Below are positions 27,220 through 36,159 of a DNA stretch of 64,000 bases, piece by piece; positions within the stretch are counted from its first letter, which is position 1, and each line of letters starts with the position of its first letter. The stretch is from Hyphomicrobiales bacterium (GTDB taxonomy: Bacteria; Pseudomonadota; Alphaproteobacteria; Rhizobiales; Rhizobiaceae): contig UBQX01000026.1 in the NCBI GenBank assembly GCA_900467685.1, forward strand, positions 38,623 through 102,622, in the 5' to 3' direction. Both the position numbers and the translations under genes were made by a program. A model generated the notes under the pieces. The model searched no databases and was not told the origin of the DNA. It saw only the letters and a list, made by a program, of their open reading frames with translations.

Positions 27220-28161
27220 ATGAGCGCGCGCAAGATCATCATCGATACGGATCCGGGGCAGGATGACGCCTGCGCCATCCTCCTGGCGCTCGGCAGCCCG
27301 GAGGATCTGCACATTCTCGGCATCACGACAGTGGCGGGCAACGTACCCTTGGCGCTGACGTCTAAGAATGCGCGCATCGTCTGCGAAGTCGCCGGAAAGA
27401 CCGAGATCAAGGTCTACGAAGGCTGCGACCGCCCGATTTCGCGCGCGCTGGTGACTGCCGAATATGTGCATGGCGCAACCGGCCTCGACGGCCCGGAACT
27501 CTTCGAGCCAAGCATGCCGGTCCAGCCGCAGAACGGCGTCGATTTCATCATCGAGACGTTGCGCAACGAACCCGAAGGCACGGTGACGCTCTGCACGCTC
27601 GGCGCGCTGACGAACGTCGCAACGGCACTCACGCGCGCGCCGGACATCGCGCCGCGCGTCAAGGAGCTCGTCATGATGGGCGGCGGCTTTTTCGAGGGCG
27701 GCAACATCACGCCGGCGGCTGAGTTCAACATCTATGTCGACCCGGAAGCTGCCGATATCGTCATGAAGTCGGGCATTCCGATCGTCATGATGCCGCTGGA
27801 TGTCACGCACAAGGTGTTGACGCTGAAGCGCCGTGTCGAGAAGATCGGCGCGCTCGGCACCAAGGTTTCGAAATTCATCGTCGACATGCTTGGTTTCTTC
27901 GAGCGCTTCGATGTCGAGAAATACGGCTCGGATGGCGGCCCACTGCACGACCCGACCGTGATTGCCTACCTGCTCAAGCCCGAACTCTTTTCTGGCCGCA
28001 TGTGCAATGTGGAGATCGAGACCGCCTCCGAACTCACGGTCGGCATGACTGTGGTCGATTGGTGGCAGGTCACCAAGCGCCCGCACAATGCGATGGTCAT
28101 GAAGGATGTGGATGCCGAAGGGTTCTTCGATCTGCTGACGGAGCGTGTGGGGCGGCTTTAA
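27220..28161 (+). CDS. Inosine-uridine preferring nucleoside hydrolase family protein
   Basis: 313 residues. It hydrolyses ribonucleosides to base and ribose. The N-terminal IIIDTDPGQDDACAI contains the calcium-binding aspartate cluster. GITTVAGNVPL, VKELVMMGGGFFEGGN and the C-terminal PLHDPTVIAYLL (final calcium-binding Asp/His) are conserved. The start after AGGACACGGC is preferred to a longer reading that enters the hsp20 promoter. Its TAA stop overlaps the convergent VapC stop by 4 bp. Confidence 0.93.
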   Translation: MSARKIIIDTDPGQDDACAILLALGSPEDLHILGITTVAGNVPLALTSKNARIVCEVAGKTEIKVYEGCDRPISRALVTAEYVHGATGLDGPELFEPSMPVQPQNGVDFIIETLRNEPEGTVTLCTLGALTNVATALTRAPDIAPRVKELVMMGGGFFEGGNITPAAEFNIYVDPEAADIVMKSGIPIVMMPLDVTHKVLTLKRRVEKIGALGTKVSKFIVDMLGFFERFDVEKYGSDGGPLHDPTVIAYLLKPELFSGRMCNVEIETASELTVGMTVVDWWQVTKRPHNAMVMKDVDAEGFFDLLTERVGRL

Positions 28162-28592
28162 ACTGCGCCTGAGCTTTGATCGGGGATCGTCTTGACGCCG
28201 ATCTCCGCAGCAGCGCGGACGAGGGCCTTGTCGAGCGTTGCCAGAGGCAGATTGAGGCGAGCTGCGAGTTCGAGATAGGATGCGTCGTAGGTCGTCAGGG
28301 AATAGCGGCGCGCCAATTCAAGGATATCCCGAAATGACAACCTTTCGGTCTCGCCGTCCGTGACAACGGGCAGGGCTTCCAGTTCTTTCAAAAGCAGTTG
28401 GAACGCGGTTGTCGATATCCGGCCGCGCCTTAAGGTTTTCAGCAGCACATTCCCGATTTCCAAATGCCAAATACTGGGCACGTGAGCTGTTGAAGTCAGC
28501 AAACTATCGAGCACTTGCTCCGCGCCGGCAACAAATTCATCTTCCAGAAGCCAAGCTGCCGTGACGGAACAATCGAGAACGAATGCGCTCAT
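28158..28592 (-). CDS. PIN-domain toxin, VapC family
   Basis: 144 residues. PIN fold ribonuclease: FVLDCSVTAAWLLEDE carries the first acidic residue (Asp7), LEIGNVLLKTLRR the glutamate, and TTYDASYLELAARLNLPLATLD the last aspartates. All metal-binding acids seem intact, so it should be an active RNase. It is coupled to its antitoxin by an ATGA overlap at 28589-28592. Confidence 0.92.
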   Translation of the reverse strand: MSAFVLDCSVTAAWLLEDEFVAGAEQVLDSLLTSTAHVPSIWHLEIGNVLLKTLRRGRISTTAFQLLLKELEALPVVTDGETERLSFRDILELARRYSLTTYDASYLELAARLNLPLATLDKALVRAAAEIGVKTIPDQSSGAV

Positions 28593-28828
28593 TTGCGCCC
28601 TTCGTCACGGAGTTCCTTCCAGCTCACGCCATCGAGCGTAACGCCCTTGCGAAGCTCGCGGATATTTCTGATCGCCTCAGCAATCCTCTCGCGGTCATGC
28701 TCCACCACCGGCACCAGCCGCGCCACGGCCTTGTCCCGACGCGTGATCAGCACTTCCTCACCCTTCGCGACCTTGTCGAGAAGGGAAGAGAGATGCGCGC
28801 CAGCTTCCAGTTCCCCGACTTCAATCAT
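28589..28828 (-). CDS. Phd/YefM-type antitoxin of the VapC pair
   Basis: 79 residues. The N-terminal Phd fold reads EAGAHLSSLLDKVAKGEEVLITRRDKAVARLVPV, which binds DNA; the charged C-terminal half would wrap the toxin. It precedes the toxin with a 4-bp overlap, the usual order. An inverted repeat at 28846-28864, just upstream of the start, is the likely autoregulatory operator. Confidence 0.9.
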   Translation of the reverse strand: MIEVGELEAGAHLSSLLDKVAKGEEVLITRRDKAVARLVPVVEHDRERIAEAIRNIRELRKGVTLDGVSWKELRDEGRK

Positions 28829-28845
28829 GAGGGCCGCTCCAGCCT

Positions 28846-28864
28846 ATTGGTTTCTTGAACCAAT
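28846..28864. promoter_or_regulatory. Inverted-repeat operator of the VapBC-type pair
   Basis: Perfect arms ATTGGTT and AACCAAT with a 5-base spacer, 17 bp upstream of the antitoxin start. Antitoxin or antitoxin-toxin complex binding at such sites is the family norm. Confidence 0.6.
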
Positions 28865-28908
28865 GTACTCTCGCGGCCCCGCAATTCAAGCCAGAGCACG
28901 GGAAAGGA

Positions 28909-30216
28909 TTAAAGCCCGTACTTGTCCTTGAACGCATACCACCACGAACCGATGGTGGAATACTGCGCGCGGAACATCCGTCCACCCGGGAACGGGTACC
29001 AGGGCATCGCCGCGAAGCGTTCGAAGCGGGACTGGTCGCCGTCAATGGCATTCGCCAGGATCTTGCCGAAGAGATGCGTGCCGGTGACGCCGTGGCCGGA
29101 ATAGCCGTGGGCGAAATAGACGTTCGACGCGAGCCGGCCCATCTGCGGGACGCGGGTGAAGGAGATGGCGAAATTGCCGCTCCAGGCGTAGTCGATCTTC
29201 ACATTGGCCAGTTCCGGGAAGACTTTGGCCATGTTGGGCCGGATCTTCGCGATGATATCGGACGGATCGGTGCCGCCATAGATCGTGCCGCCGCCGAAAA
29301 GCATGCGGCGATCGGCAGACAGGCGGAAATAGTCGAGGATATAGCGGGCATCCTCGACACATTTGTCGCCGGGGATCAGCTTTTGAGCCAGCGCTTCGGA
29401 AAGCGGCTCGGTGGCGATGATCTGGGTCGAGGCCGGGAGCACGCGGTCGGTCAGTTCCGGGATCACATGGCCGAGATAGGCATTGCCGCAGGCGACGACG
29501 ACGCGGGCCGTGACCTTGCCCTTTTCGGTGTAGACGACCGGTTTCGCAGCCGACTTGTCGACGCGGGTCACGGGCGAGAGTTCGTAGATCGTGCCGCCGA
29601 GGCTTTCGAGCGCGCGGGCTTCGCCCAGCGTCAGATTGAGCGGATGCAGATGGCCGCCGGACGTGTCGAGCATGCCGCCGACATAGGCGTCCGTGCCGAC
29701 TTCCTTGCGGACAGCAGCGCGGTCGAGCATGACGTGATCGTTCATGCCGTAGCTCGCCCACAAAGCCTTCTTGGCTTCGAACTCGCGCATATGGGCGCCC
29801 GTATAGGCCGTGTAGATATTGCCGCGCTTCAGGTCGCAATCGATATTGTACTGCTCGATCAGACGGTAGATCGTCTGTGCGCCTTCCTGCACCATGCCGC
29901 CGACGAAGCGGGCGGCATCGTCGCCATAGGCGCGCTTGATCTTGTCGAGACCGGCGTTCAGGCCGTTGACCACCTGGCCGCCATTGCGGCCGGACGCGCC
30001 CCAGCCGATCTGCGCACCTTCGACGATCGTGACCTTGTAGCCCTTTTCGGCGAGGTGGATGGCGGTCGAAAGGCCGGTATAGCCGCCGCCGATGATGCAG
30101 ATGTCGGTCTCGACGTCACCTTCCAGCTTCACCGGCTGGCGCTGGATGTTGCGCGAGGCGGCGTAATAGGAGCCCGGATAGCTGCCGTCCCCAGCATAGG
30201 ATACGTTTCTAGCCAT
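28909..30216 (-). CDS. puuB: FAD-dependent oxidoreductase, PuuB-like (gamma-glutamylputrescine oxidase)
   Basis: 435 residues. The N-terminal Rossmann motif DICIIGGGYTGLSTAIHLAEKG binds FAD, followed by GWGASGRNGGQVVNGL, typical of the DAO/OrdL/PuuB group; a late YFAHGYSGHGVTGTHLFGK closes the FAD site. It would oxidise gamma-glutamylputrescine, releasing peroxide. The ATG is used because it shares one base with the upstream PuuA-like stop (TGATG); the preceding GTG is possible. Paired with the ligase upstream, it points to putrescine catabolism. Confidence 0.85.
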   Translation of the reverse strand: MARNVSYAGDGSYPGSYYAASRNIQRQPVKLEGDVETDICIIGGGYTGLSTAIHLAEKGYKVTIVEGAQIGWGASGRNGGQVVNGLNAGLDKIKRAYGDDAARFVGGMVQEGAQTIYRLIEQYNIDCDLKRGNIYTAYTGAHMREFEAKKALWASYGMNDHVMLDRAAVRKEVGTDAYVGGMLDTSGGHLHPLNLTLGEARALESLGGTIYELSPVTRVDKSAAKPVVYTEKGKVTARVVVACGNAYLGHVIPELTDRVLPASTQIIATEPLSEALAQKLIPGDKCVEDARYILDYFRLSADRRMLFGGGTIYGGTDPSDIIAKIRPNMAKVFPELANVKIDYAWSGNFAISFTRVPQMGRLASNVYFAHGYSGHGVTGTHLFGKILANAIDGDQSRFERFAAMPWYPFPGGRMFRAQYSTIGSWWYAFKDKYGL

Positions 30217-31559
30217 CACACAATCTCCAGATAGGCGCTGAATTCGTAGTCGGTTACCTGCTCGGCAAAGCCGGCGATCTCCTGCCGTTTGCAGGCGACC
30301 AGCATGTTACGGAGCAGCGGCGAGAAGACCTCTTCCATGATCTCGCCATCCTCGAAAGCATCGACGGCGCCGCCCCATTCGGAGGGGATCTTCTTCAGCC
30401 GTTCACCATAGGCGCGGCCTTCGATGGGACGCGGCGGCATCCACTTGTTCTTGATGCCGACAAGAGCGGCACCCAGGATCGCCGCCATGGCGAGATAGGG
30501 ATTGGCGTCGGCGCCCGGTACGCGATGCTCGATGCGGCGCGACTTCGGTCCGCCACCGGGGATGCGGATCGCCGCGGTGCGGTTCTCAAAACCCCAGGTG
30601 ATCGAGGTCGGAGCATGCGTATCGGGACGCAGGCGGCGATAGGAGTTGAAATGCGGCGCAAATAGCAGCGTCGATTCCGACATTCCCTTGAGCATGCCTG
30701 CGACACAGTGCTTGAACAGATCGGTGTTCTCGCCATCGGCATCGGCGAAAACGTTCTTGCCGTCCTTGTCGACCAGGCTCATGTGCATATGCATGCCGTT
30801 ACCGGAGCGCGTGCCATAGGGCTTGGCCATGAAGGTGGCGGCAAAGCCGTGCTTGCGGGCCACGCCCTTGATGATGCGCTTGGCGAACATGATGTCATCA
30901 GCGGCCTTCAGCGGGTCGTTGCCATGCAGCAGCGTGATTTCGAACTGGCCAATGCCGTTTTCGGCAATCGCCGCGTCGGCTGGCACGTTCTGACGCTCGC
31001 ATTCCGCATAGACGTCCGAGAAGAAATTGCCGAAGTCGTCGAGTTCGTCGATGGAGAGGATCGCGTCGGAGTCGAGACGCTTGCCGGTATAGGGCGAAAT
31101 CGGCGGCTCGGGGTAATCAGGCTCGGAGTCGATGAGGTAGAATTCCAGCTCGGAGCCAACGACGGGGTAAAGTCCCATGTCGTTATACTGCTTGACGATG
31201 GCGGCGAGCGCCTGGCGCGGATCGGCGAGGAAGGGCTTGCCGCTTTCCTCGAACATCCAGAGCGGCACCATGGCGCTTGGACGCTGGGTCCAGCGCACAG
31301 GAACCACGCCCCTGCCCGTCGGCTCGCAGATGCCATCATTGTCGCCGTGGATGAAGACCTGTTCGGAGCCGATGATGTCTTCGCCCCAGATATCGACGCC
31401 GACGATCGAAAGCGGCATGCGGATGCCGCCGCCCGTGACCTTGTCGATCTGGCTGACTGGGACGCGCTTGCCGCGCAGAATTCCGTTGAGGTCGCAAACG
31501 ACCGCCTGGATGCTCTCGATGTCCTTATCGAGATCGTTTGTGATGTCCGAATTTTCCAC
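30216..31559 (-). CDS. puuA: Glutamine synthetase family protein, PuuA-like (gamma-glutamylputrescine synthetase)
   Basis: 447 residues from the GTG at 31559 (AGGCGG 7 bases upstream). An in-frame TTG at 31616 would add 19 residues but has no ribosome site. GS fold: VVCDLNGILRGKR in the beta-grasp domain, GSELEFYLIDSEPDYP with catalytic acids, GIGQFEITLLHG, and the ATP-binding KPYGTRSGNGMHMHMSL. AYLEIV ends the protein. The family ATP-ligates glutamate to putrescine. It is translationally coupled to the oxidase; together they feed putrescine into 4-aminobutyrate metabolism. Confidence 0.85.
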   Translation of the reverse strand: MENSDITNDLDKDIESIQAVVCDLNGILRGKRVPVSQIDKVTGGGIRMPLSIVGVDIWGEDIIGSEQVFIHGDNDGICEPTGRGVVPVRWTQRPSAMVPLWMFEESGKPFLADPRQALAAIVKQYNDMGLYPVVGSELEFYLIDSEPDYPEPPISPYTGKRLDSDAILSIDELDDFGNFFSDVYAECERQNVPADAAIAENGIGQFEITLLHGNDPLKAADDIMFAKRIIKGVARKHGFAATFMAKPYGTRSGNGMHMHMSLVDKDGKNVFADADGENTDLFKHCVAGMLKGMSESTLLFAPHFNSYRRLRPDTHAPTSITWGFENRTAAIRIPGGGPKSRRIEHRVPGADANPYLAMAAILGAALVGIKNKWMPPRPIEGRAYGERLKKIPSEWGGAVDAFEDGEIMEEVFSPLLRNMLVACKRQEIAGFAEQVTDYEFSAYLEIV

Positions 31560-31635
31560 TTTGGTTCCGCCTGGGGTGCTGGTTCTTTGCGATGGAAAAT
31601 CCAAACTTTTGATCAAATTGTCAAGGGCCGACGAG

Positions 31636-31662
31636 AAAAGCCCGCCTCGAAGACGAGACGGG
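31636..31662 (-). terminator. Terminator after the 86-residue secreted protein gene
   Basis: Stem GCCCG-TCTCG/CGAGG-CGGGC with a short loop and a minus-strand TTTTC tract. It lies about 80 bp past the gene's stop and 20 bp inside the promoter side of the puuA-like gene. Confidence 0.65.
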
Positions 31663-31740
31663 CCGGACGAAAAAGGGCTTTATGCCATTGATAAACCGGA
31701 CCTTTCGATCCAATCCGCAAAATCGGCGAAATGCCTCTGG

Positions 31741-32001
31741 TTAGCGGCAGACGCGCACCGTATAGACGCGGCGATAGCCTTCCCAATCGCGCTTGACGCG
31801 CTTTTCGAGCCAGCAATCGCGGCGAACATGACGGCGCGGCGGCACGACGCGTACACCGCCCTGGCCGATATAGAGGCCGGGCGGGCCACCGTCGCGGTAG
31901 CCGCCGTGGCGATGGTGGTGATACGGCTCGGCGCTGGCGGAACTGACGCCAAGGCCCGTGAACAGAAGCGCTGCGGCGGCCGCGATGACGAGATGCTTCA
32001 T
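31741..32001 (-). CDS. Small secreted protein with C-terminal CW-EKRV...RVC module
   Basis: 86 residues; not a recognised named family. Signal peptide 1-24 (cut after SASA), then a His/Gly-rich segment (27-50) and a basic C-terminal module, residues 62-86, with Cys63 and Cys85. The module matches the C-terminus of the next gene (14 of 25 positions identical, same cysteine spacing), suggesting a disulfide-closed fold. The His-rich stretch could bind metal. Likely periplasmic or exported; role unknown. Confidence 0.75.
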   Translation of the reverse strand: MKHLVIAAAAALLFTGLGVSSASAEPYHHHRHGGYRDGGPPGLYIGQGGVRVVPPRRHVRRDCWLEKRVKRDWEGYRRVYTVRVCR

Positions 32002-32072
32002 CTGATCTTCCTCCCTGTTTCATGATGATGATGGCAGGGAACGCTATTTTAGCGTTTCTTGTTCCCAACAAG

Positions 32073-32104
32073 AAAAAGCCCGCCTCGTGCCGGAGGCGGG
32101 CTTC
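32073..32104 (-). terminator. Terminator after the 122-residue secreted protein gene
   Basis: Stem AGCCCGCCTC with GAGGCGGGCT around a short CGGCAC-type loop, with a minus-strand TTTTTC tract. It separates the two secreted-protein genes into independent transcripts. Confidence 0.85.
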
Positions 32105-32121
32105 AGGCAGGCGCGGTCATC

Positions 32122-32490
32122 TCATTCGCAGACACGGATCTTCTTGACGTGCTTGTAGCCATAGGCGTCGTAGCCGACGCGCTTCTCGTACCAGCAGTCG
32201 CCATAGTCGTTGCTGTGGCTGGCGGCGGCTGCCGCAATGACGCCGACGGCGGCAAGGCCAAGGCCGAATGCAAGTGCTCCGTCGTCATAGCCCTTCGAAA
32301 CCGGAGGTTTGGCGGGCTTGATCGGGTCGATTGGCATCAGCTTGATCGGACCCGGGGTCTTGATCTTGACGTTCGGCGGCAGTTTGATCGGGCCGACCGG
32401 CGGCATCTGAAGGGGCTTGGCTTCGGTGACGGTGGCGACCGACATGGCGGCGGCAGCAGCGATCAGGGCGGCAATGGCAAGGTTCTTCAT
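32122..32490 (-). CDS. Secreted or anchored protein with proline/lysine repeats and CW-EKRV...RVC module
   Basis: 122 residues. Signal peptide 1-24, a proline/isoleucine/lysine repeat region (about 30-64) with PIKL and PIDPIKP repeats, a hydrophobic segment (about 71-91) that may span or associate with a membrane, then the same C-terminal module as the 86-residue neighbour (Cys99, Cys121). Not a family I can name. The two genes look like paralogues that share the module and diverge elsewhere. Confidence 0.75.
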   Translation of the reverse strand: MKNLAIAALIAAAAAMSVATVTEAKPLQMPPVGPIKLPPNVKIKTPGPIKLMPIDPIKPAKPPVSKGYDDGALAFGLGLAAVGVIAAAAASHSNDYGDCWYEKRVGYDAYGYKHVKKIRVCE

Positions 32491-32738
32491 GGTCGTTCTC
32501 CTCTGTGGCGTTGGGTTCGCACCGGGGAAGCAACCGTTTCTCTGGTCTTTCCGATGCCGTGAAGAAGCTCGTTTTCCGTCCTGGCTGCTTCATTGACCCG
32601 ATCATGCCCGAGCCCATCGCGGCACGCTGTTCCCGTGGAAACACCGAACCGTACCGGCAAGGACGCTCTCGCGCTTGAAATGGCGGATTTCCCGCTATAA
32701 GAACCCCGCCATCACAAGATTTTCAGGAGACTTTCGAC

Positions 32739-33851
32739 ATGACAGCGCGCAATCTCTTCCTCCTGCCCGGCGACGGCATCGGCCCGGAAGCCATGGCGGA
32801 AGTCCGCAAGATCATCGCCTGGATGAACGAGGCCAAGGGCGCGAACTTCGTGACCGACGAAGGTCTCGTCGGCGGCTGCGCCTATGACGCGCATGGCGCG
32901 GCGATTTCCGACGCCGACATGGCCAAGGCCATGGCTGCGGACGCCGTTCTCTTCGGCGCCGTCGGCGGCCCGAAGTGGGATGCCGTTCCTTATGAAGTTC
33001 GCCCGGAAGCCGGCCTTCTGCGCCTGCGCAAGGACCTCGAGCTTTTCGCAAACCTGCGCCCCGCCATCTGCTACCCGGCGCTCGCATCCGCTTCTTCGCT
33101 GAAGCCGGAACTGGTCGAAGGTCTCGACATCCTGATCATCCGCGAACTCACCGGTGGCGTCTATTTCGGCGAACCGAAGACGATCACCGATCTTGGCAAC
33201 GGCCAGAAGCGCGCCATCGACACGCAGGTCTACGACACCTACGAAATCGAGCGCATCGCCGGCGTTGCCTTCGAAATGGCCCGCACGCGCAAGAATTCCG
33301 TCTGCTCGATGGAAAAGCGCAACGTCATGAAGTCGGGCGTTCTGTGGAACCAGGTCGTCACGCAGACGCACAAGGACAAGTATTCCGACGTCAAGCTTGA
33401 GCACATGCTGGCCGATGCCGGCGGCATGCAGCTGGTGCGCGCGCCGAAGCAGTTCGACGTGATCGTCACCGACAACCTCTTCGGCGACATGCTCTCGGAT
33501 GTTGCCGCCATGCTGACCGGTTCGCTCGGCATGCTGCCGTCGGCTTCGCTCGGCGCACCGGATGCCAAGACCGGCAAGCGCAAGGCGCTTTACGAGCCCG
33601 TCCACGGCTCGGCGCCGGACATTGCCGGCAAGGGCATTGCCAACCCGATCGCCATGATCGCCTCGTTTGCCATGTGCCTGCGCTACTCGTTCAACATGGT
33701 CACGGAAGCCGACAATCTCGAAAAGGCGATTGCCAACGTTCTCGACAAGGGCATCCGCACCGGCGACATCATGGCCGAAGGTGCTACCCGCGTCGGCACG
33801 GTCGAGATGGGCGACGCGATCCTCGCCGAGTTCCAGGCGCTCTCTGCCTGA
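32739..33851 (+). CDS. leuB: 3-isopropylmalate dehydrogenase
   Basis: 370 residues. It oxidatively decarboxylates 3-isopropylmalate in leucine synthesis, using [13 protein letters not shown] at the N-terminus, [16 protein letters not shown] substrate loop, [17 protein letters not shown] metal-binding aspartates and [19 protein letters not shown] cofactor loop are all present. An AGGAG ribosome site precedes the ATG. It stands alone, with no other leu gene adjacent. An imperfect hairpin without a strong T-run follows the stop. Confidence 0.97.
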   Translation: MTARNLFLLPGDGIGPEAMAEVRKIIAWMNEAKGANFVTDEGLVGGCAYDAHGAAISDADMAKAMAADAVLFGAVGGPKWDAVPYEVRPEAGLLRLRKDLELFANLRPAICYPALASASSLKPELVEGLDILIIRELTGGVYFGEPKTITDLGNGQKRAIDTQVYDTYEIERIAGVAFEMARTRKNSVCSMEKRNVMKSGVLWNQVVTQTHKDKYSDVKLEHMLADAGGMQLVRAPKQFDVIVTDNLFGDMLSDVAAMLTGSLGMLPSASLGAPDAKTGKRKALYEPVHGSAPDIAGKGIANPIAMIASFAMCLRYSFNMVTEADNLEKAIANVLDKGIRTGDIMAEGATRVGTVEMGDAILAEFQALSA

Positions 33852-33984
33852 TCATTGTCAAATGTGTCGGAGCGTCGCACCCGTTGAAACGGTGTGGCGC
33901 TTCGAACATCTATAGGCCGTACCCCCTGTGTTTCGATCCTGGCTCTTGCGGGCGGGATCTCCCTGCGAAAGGCGACTGACGCAT

Positions 33985-34695
33985 ATGATGGGCCTCGACG
34001 GCTTCTTGAACTGGCTCGCGGAACGCCGAGCGCAACATTCCGCCTTCACTCCCCCCATTCGCTGGAAGACATGGGCCGCGATCACCGTCGTGCTCGTTGT
34101 GCTGGCCATGGTGTTTCGCGACAGCGCGCTGACCATTGCCGCGCGTCATCAGCCTGATTGGCTACGCGTTCTTGCCGAAAACACGACCGATATCGGCAAG
34201 TCCTGGTGGAGCCTGACGCTGACCGGGCTTCTCTTTATCGGAGCGATGGTTGCCTTGAAGCTGGTCACCGATGCGGCGGCGCGCGTGCGTCTGCACTATG
34301 TCGCGACCGCTTCGGCCTATGTGTTTCTGAGCGTCGCGCTCTCCGGCATCCTCGGGAATATTGCCAAGCGCATCATCGGCCGCGCCCGGCCGCCGCTTTT
34401 CGATGCGGAAGGCGCGTTTCATTTCAAGGCCTTCTCAGGCCATCTCTACGAGAGCTTCCCGTCCGGCCACTCGACGACGGACGGCGCGATGGCCATGGCG
34501 CTGGCGGTGCTGTTTCCGCGCTACCGCGTGGCCTTCTTCCTCGTCGGCGGCTTCCTGGCGCTCACCCGCATCATGGTCGGCGCGCATTACCTGAGCGATG
34601 TCATCGCCGGCTACTCGTTCGGCCTCTGGTATGCCTATATGAGCGCGCTGTTCTTCGCCAAGCACGGTTTTTCGCTGAAGCAGCCAAAGTGGTGA
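33985..34695 (+). CDS. PAP2 superfamily membrane phosphatase
   Basis: 236 residues with about five helices. The three phosphatase motifs are complete: KRIIGRARP, PSGHSTT and RIMVGAHYLSDV, supplying the Lys/Arg phosphate grip and two catalytic histidines. Such enzymes dephosphorylate lipid phosphates (undecaprenyl diphosphate, phosphatidate or lipid A). The start ATG-ATG at 33985 follows an AAGG; a longer reading adds a polar, non-family stretch. The stop directly abuts the convergent MFS gene. Confidence 0.9.
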   Translation: MMGLDGFLNWLAERRAQHSAFTPPIRWKTWAAITVVLVVLAMVFRDSALTIAARHQPDWLRVLAENTTDIGKSWWSLTLTGLLFIGAMVALKLVTDAAARVRLHYVATASAYVFLSVALSGILGNIAKRIIGRARPPLFDAEGAFHFKAFSGHLYESFPSGHSTTDGAMAMALAVLFPRYRVAFFLVGGFLALTRIMVGAHYLSDVIAGYSFGLWYAYMSALFFAKHGFSLKQPKW

Positions 34696-35889
34696 TTACG
34701 CTACCGCTGGACGGCGACCGCCCAGCATCAGCAGCGACACGATCAGCGCCACGACGCCGCAAAGGCCGATCACGGCTGCCATTGTCACCGGCTTGCCATC
34801 GAACACGGCACTGACGCCGACGATGGCCGCAGCTCCGATCAGCATCTGCATCGTGCCGCCGAGCGACGCCGCCGTGCCGGCAATCGGGCCATGCTCCTCC
34901 AACGACAGGACCATGGCCGTCGGGATGACGAGGCCGAGGAAGGCATTGGCGACGATCAGCAGGCCGACCAGCATGACGAATGTGCCGATGCCCGTGGCGA
35001 AGACGATGTAAAGCAGCACGGTCGATGCCGCGAAGCCGGCGACGCAGAAGCGCACGACAGGCATTGCCCCGAAGCGGTTTCCGAGATTGGCGGCGAACTG
35101 GCTGGAGCCGAAGAAACCGAGTGCGTTGAGCGCGAAGGCGAGACTGAACTGCGTGGACGTCAGGCCGAAATACTGCGTGTAGAGGAACGGCGCCGTTGCC
35201 AGAAAGGCAAAGAAGCTCGCCATGCCCGCGCCACCGATCAGCGTCTGGCCGATGAAATTGCGGTCTCGGATCAGCACCTTGAAGGCAGCGATCATTCCGC
35301 TGAGTTCAAAGGGTGTGCGATATTCAGGATGCAACGTTTCCTTGAGGCCGAAGCGGGTCAGCAGCAGGCTGACGCCCGCCGTGCCCGCTGCGAACCAGAA
35401 CACTGCCGGCCAGCCGAAGGCCGCCATCAGGCCGCTGCCGCCAAGCGGCGCGAGCATCGGCGAGACCGACGTGACGAGCATGATCGTGGACATGAGCCGC
35501 GTCGCGTCGCTTCCCGTGTAGAGATCGCGGATGACGGCGCGCGGGATGGACATGACGGCGGCGGCCCCTACCCCTTGTACGAAGCGCGCGGCAATCAGCC
35601 AGCCCATGGAAGGCGCGAGCGCGCAAGCGGCGGACGCAACGAGGAAGAGGCCAAGCCCGAAATAGAGCGGCGGCTTGCGGCCGACACTGTCGGAGGCCGG
35701 ACCGTAAACCAGCTGGCAAATGCCGAAGGCGGAGAAGAAGGACATGAGCGTCCATTGCGCGGCGGCTGCATCGGCATGCAGATCGGCGGCAATCTTCGGA
35801 AGCGCCGGAATATACATGTCGATCGCCACCGGCCCGACAGCGCCGAGCAGCGCGAGGATGACCGCGAGCTTGAAGATTTCCGGTTTCAT
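34696..35889 (-). CDS. Bcr/CflA family MFS drug exporter
   Basis: 397 residues with 12 predicted helices. The DHA1/Bcr signature is present: DMYIPALPKIAADL in helix 1, then QLVYGPASDSVGRKPPLYFGL (motif A loop), and GVGAAAVMSIPRAVIRDLY. It probably exports small hydrophobic drugs by proton antiport. Single gene, divergent from the spermidine genes; a second family member is at 41439. Confidence 0.9.
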   Translation of the reverse strand: MKPEIFKLAVILALLGAVGPVAIDMYIPALPKIAADLHADAAAAQWTLMSFFSAFGICQLVYGPASDSVGRKPPLYFGLGLFLVASAACALAPSMGWLIAARFVQGVGAAAVMSIPRAVIRDLYTGSDATRLMSTIMLVTSVSPMLAPLGGSGLMAAFGWPAVFWFAAGTAGVSLLLTRFGLKETLHPEYRTPFELSGMIAAFKVLIRDRNFIGQTLIGGAGMASFFAFLATAPFLYTQYFGLTSTQFSLAFALNALGFFGSSQFAANLGNRFGAMPVVRFCVAGFAASTVLLYIVFATGIGTFVMLVGLLIVANAFLGLVIPTAMVLSLEEHGPIAGTAASLGGTMQMLIGAAAIVGVSAVFDGKPVTMAAVIGLCGVVALIVSLLMLGGRRPAVA

Positions 35890-36061
35890 GGGGATTGTCG
35901 CCTGACTTTATATTAGAAATGTCTTTATCAAATCTCAGATTCGACCCTGCGCCACAAGGCGCGATGGCTCAATAGTTTTGACCTCGGGATTTATCTTCTT
36001 GATGAACCGCAAGCCGCCTTCTGTAACTTTCCCGACACATATTCACGATAGGGCATTGTTT

Positions 36062-36115
36062 CCTGACCCCATCCGGGGTAAGGGGGCCGCTTCGCGCGCC
36101 GGGGTCAGGTTTTTG
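36062..36115 (+). promoter_or_regulatory. Competing-hairpin attenuator in the carboxyspermidine operon leader
   Basis: CCTGACCCC (36062-36070) pairs perfectly with GGGGTCAGG (36101-36109), followed by five T: a rho-independent terminator shape. The same CCTGACCCC can instead pair with GGGGTAAGG (36075-36083), one mismatch, forming a small anti-terminator. No plus-strand gene lies upstream, so the terminator sits in the leader of the decarboxylase gene 45 bp downstream. I do not recognise it as a named riboswitch. Confidence 0.6.
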
Positions 36116-36159
36116 GCCTTCGGCGCATCATCTTTTCCGGGGCACGGACTTTAGGATTG

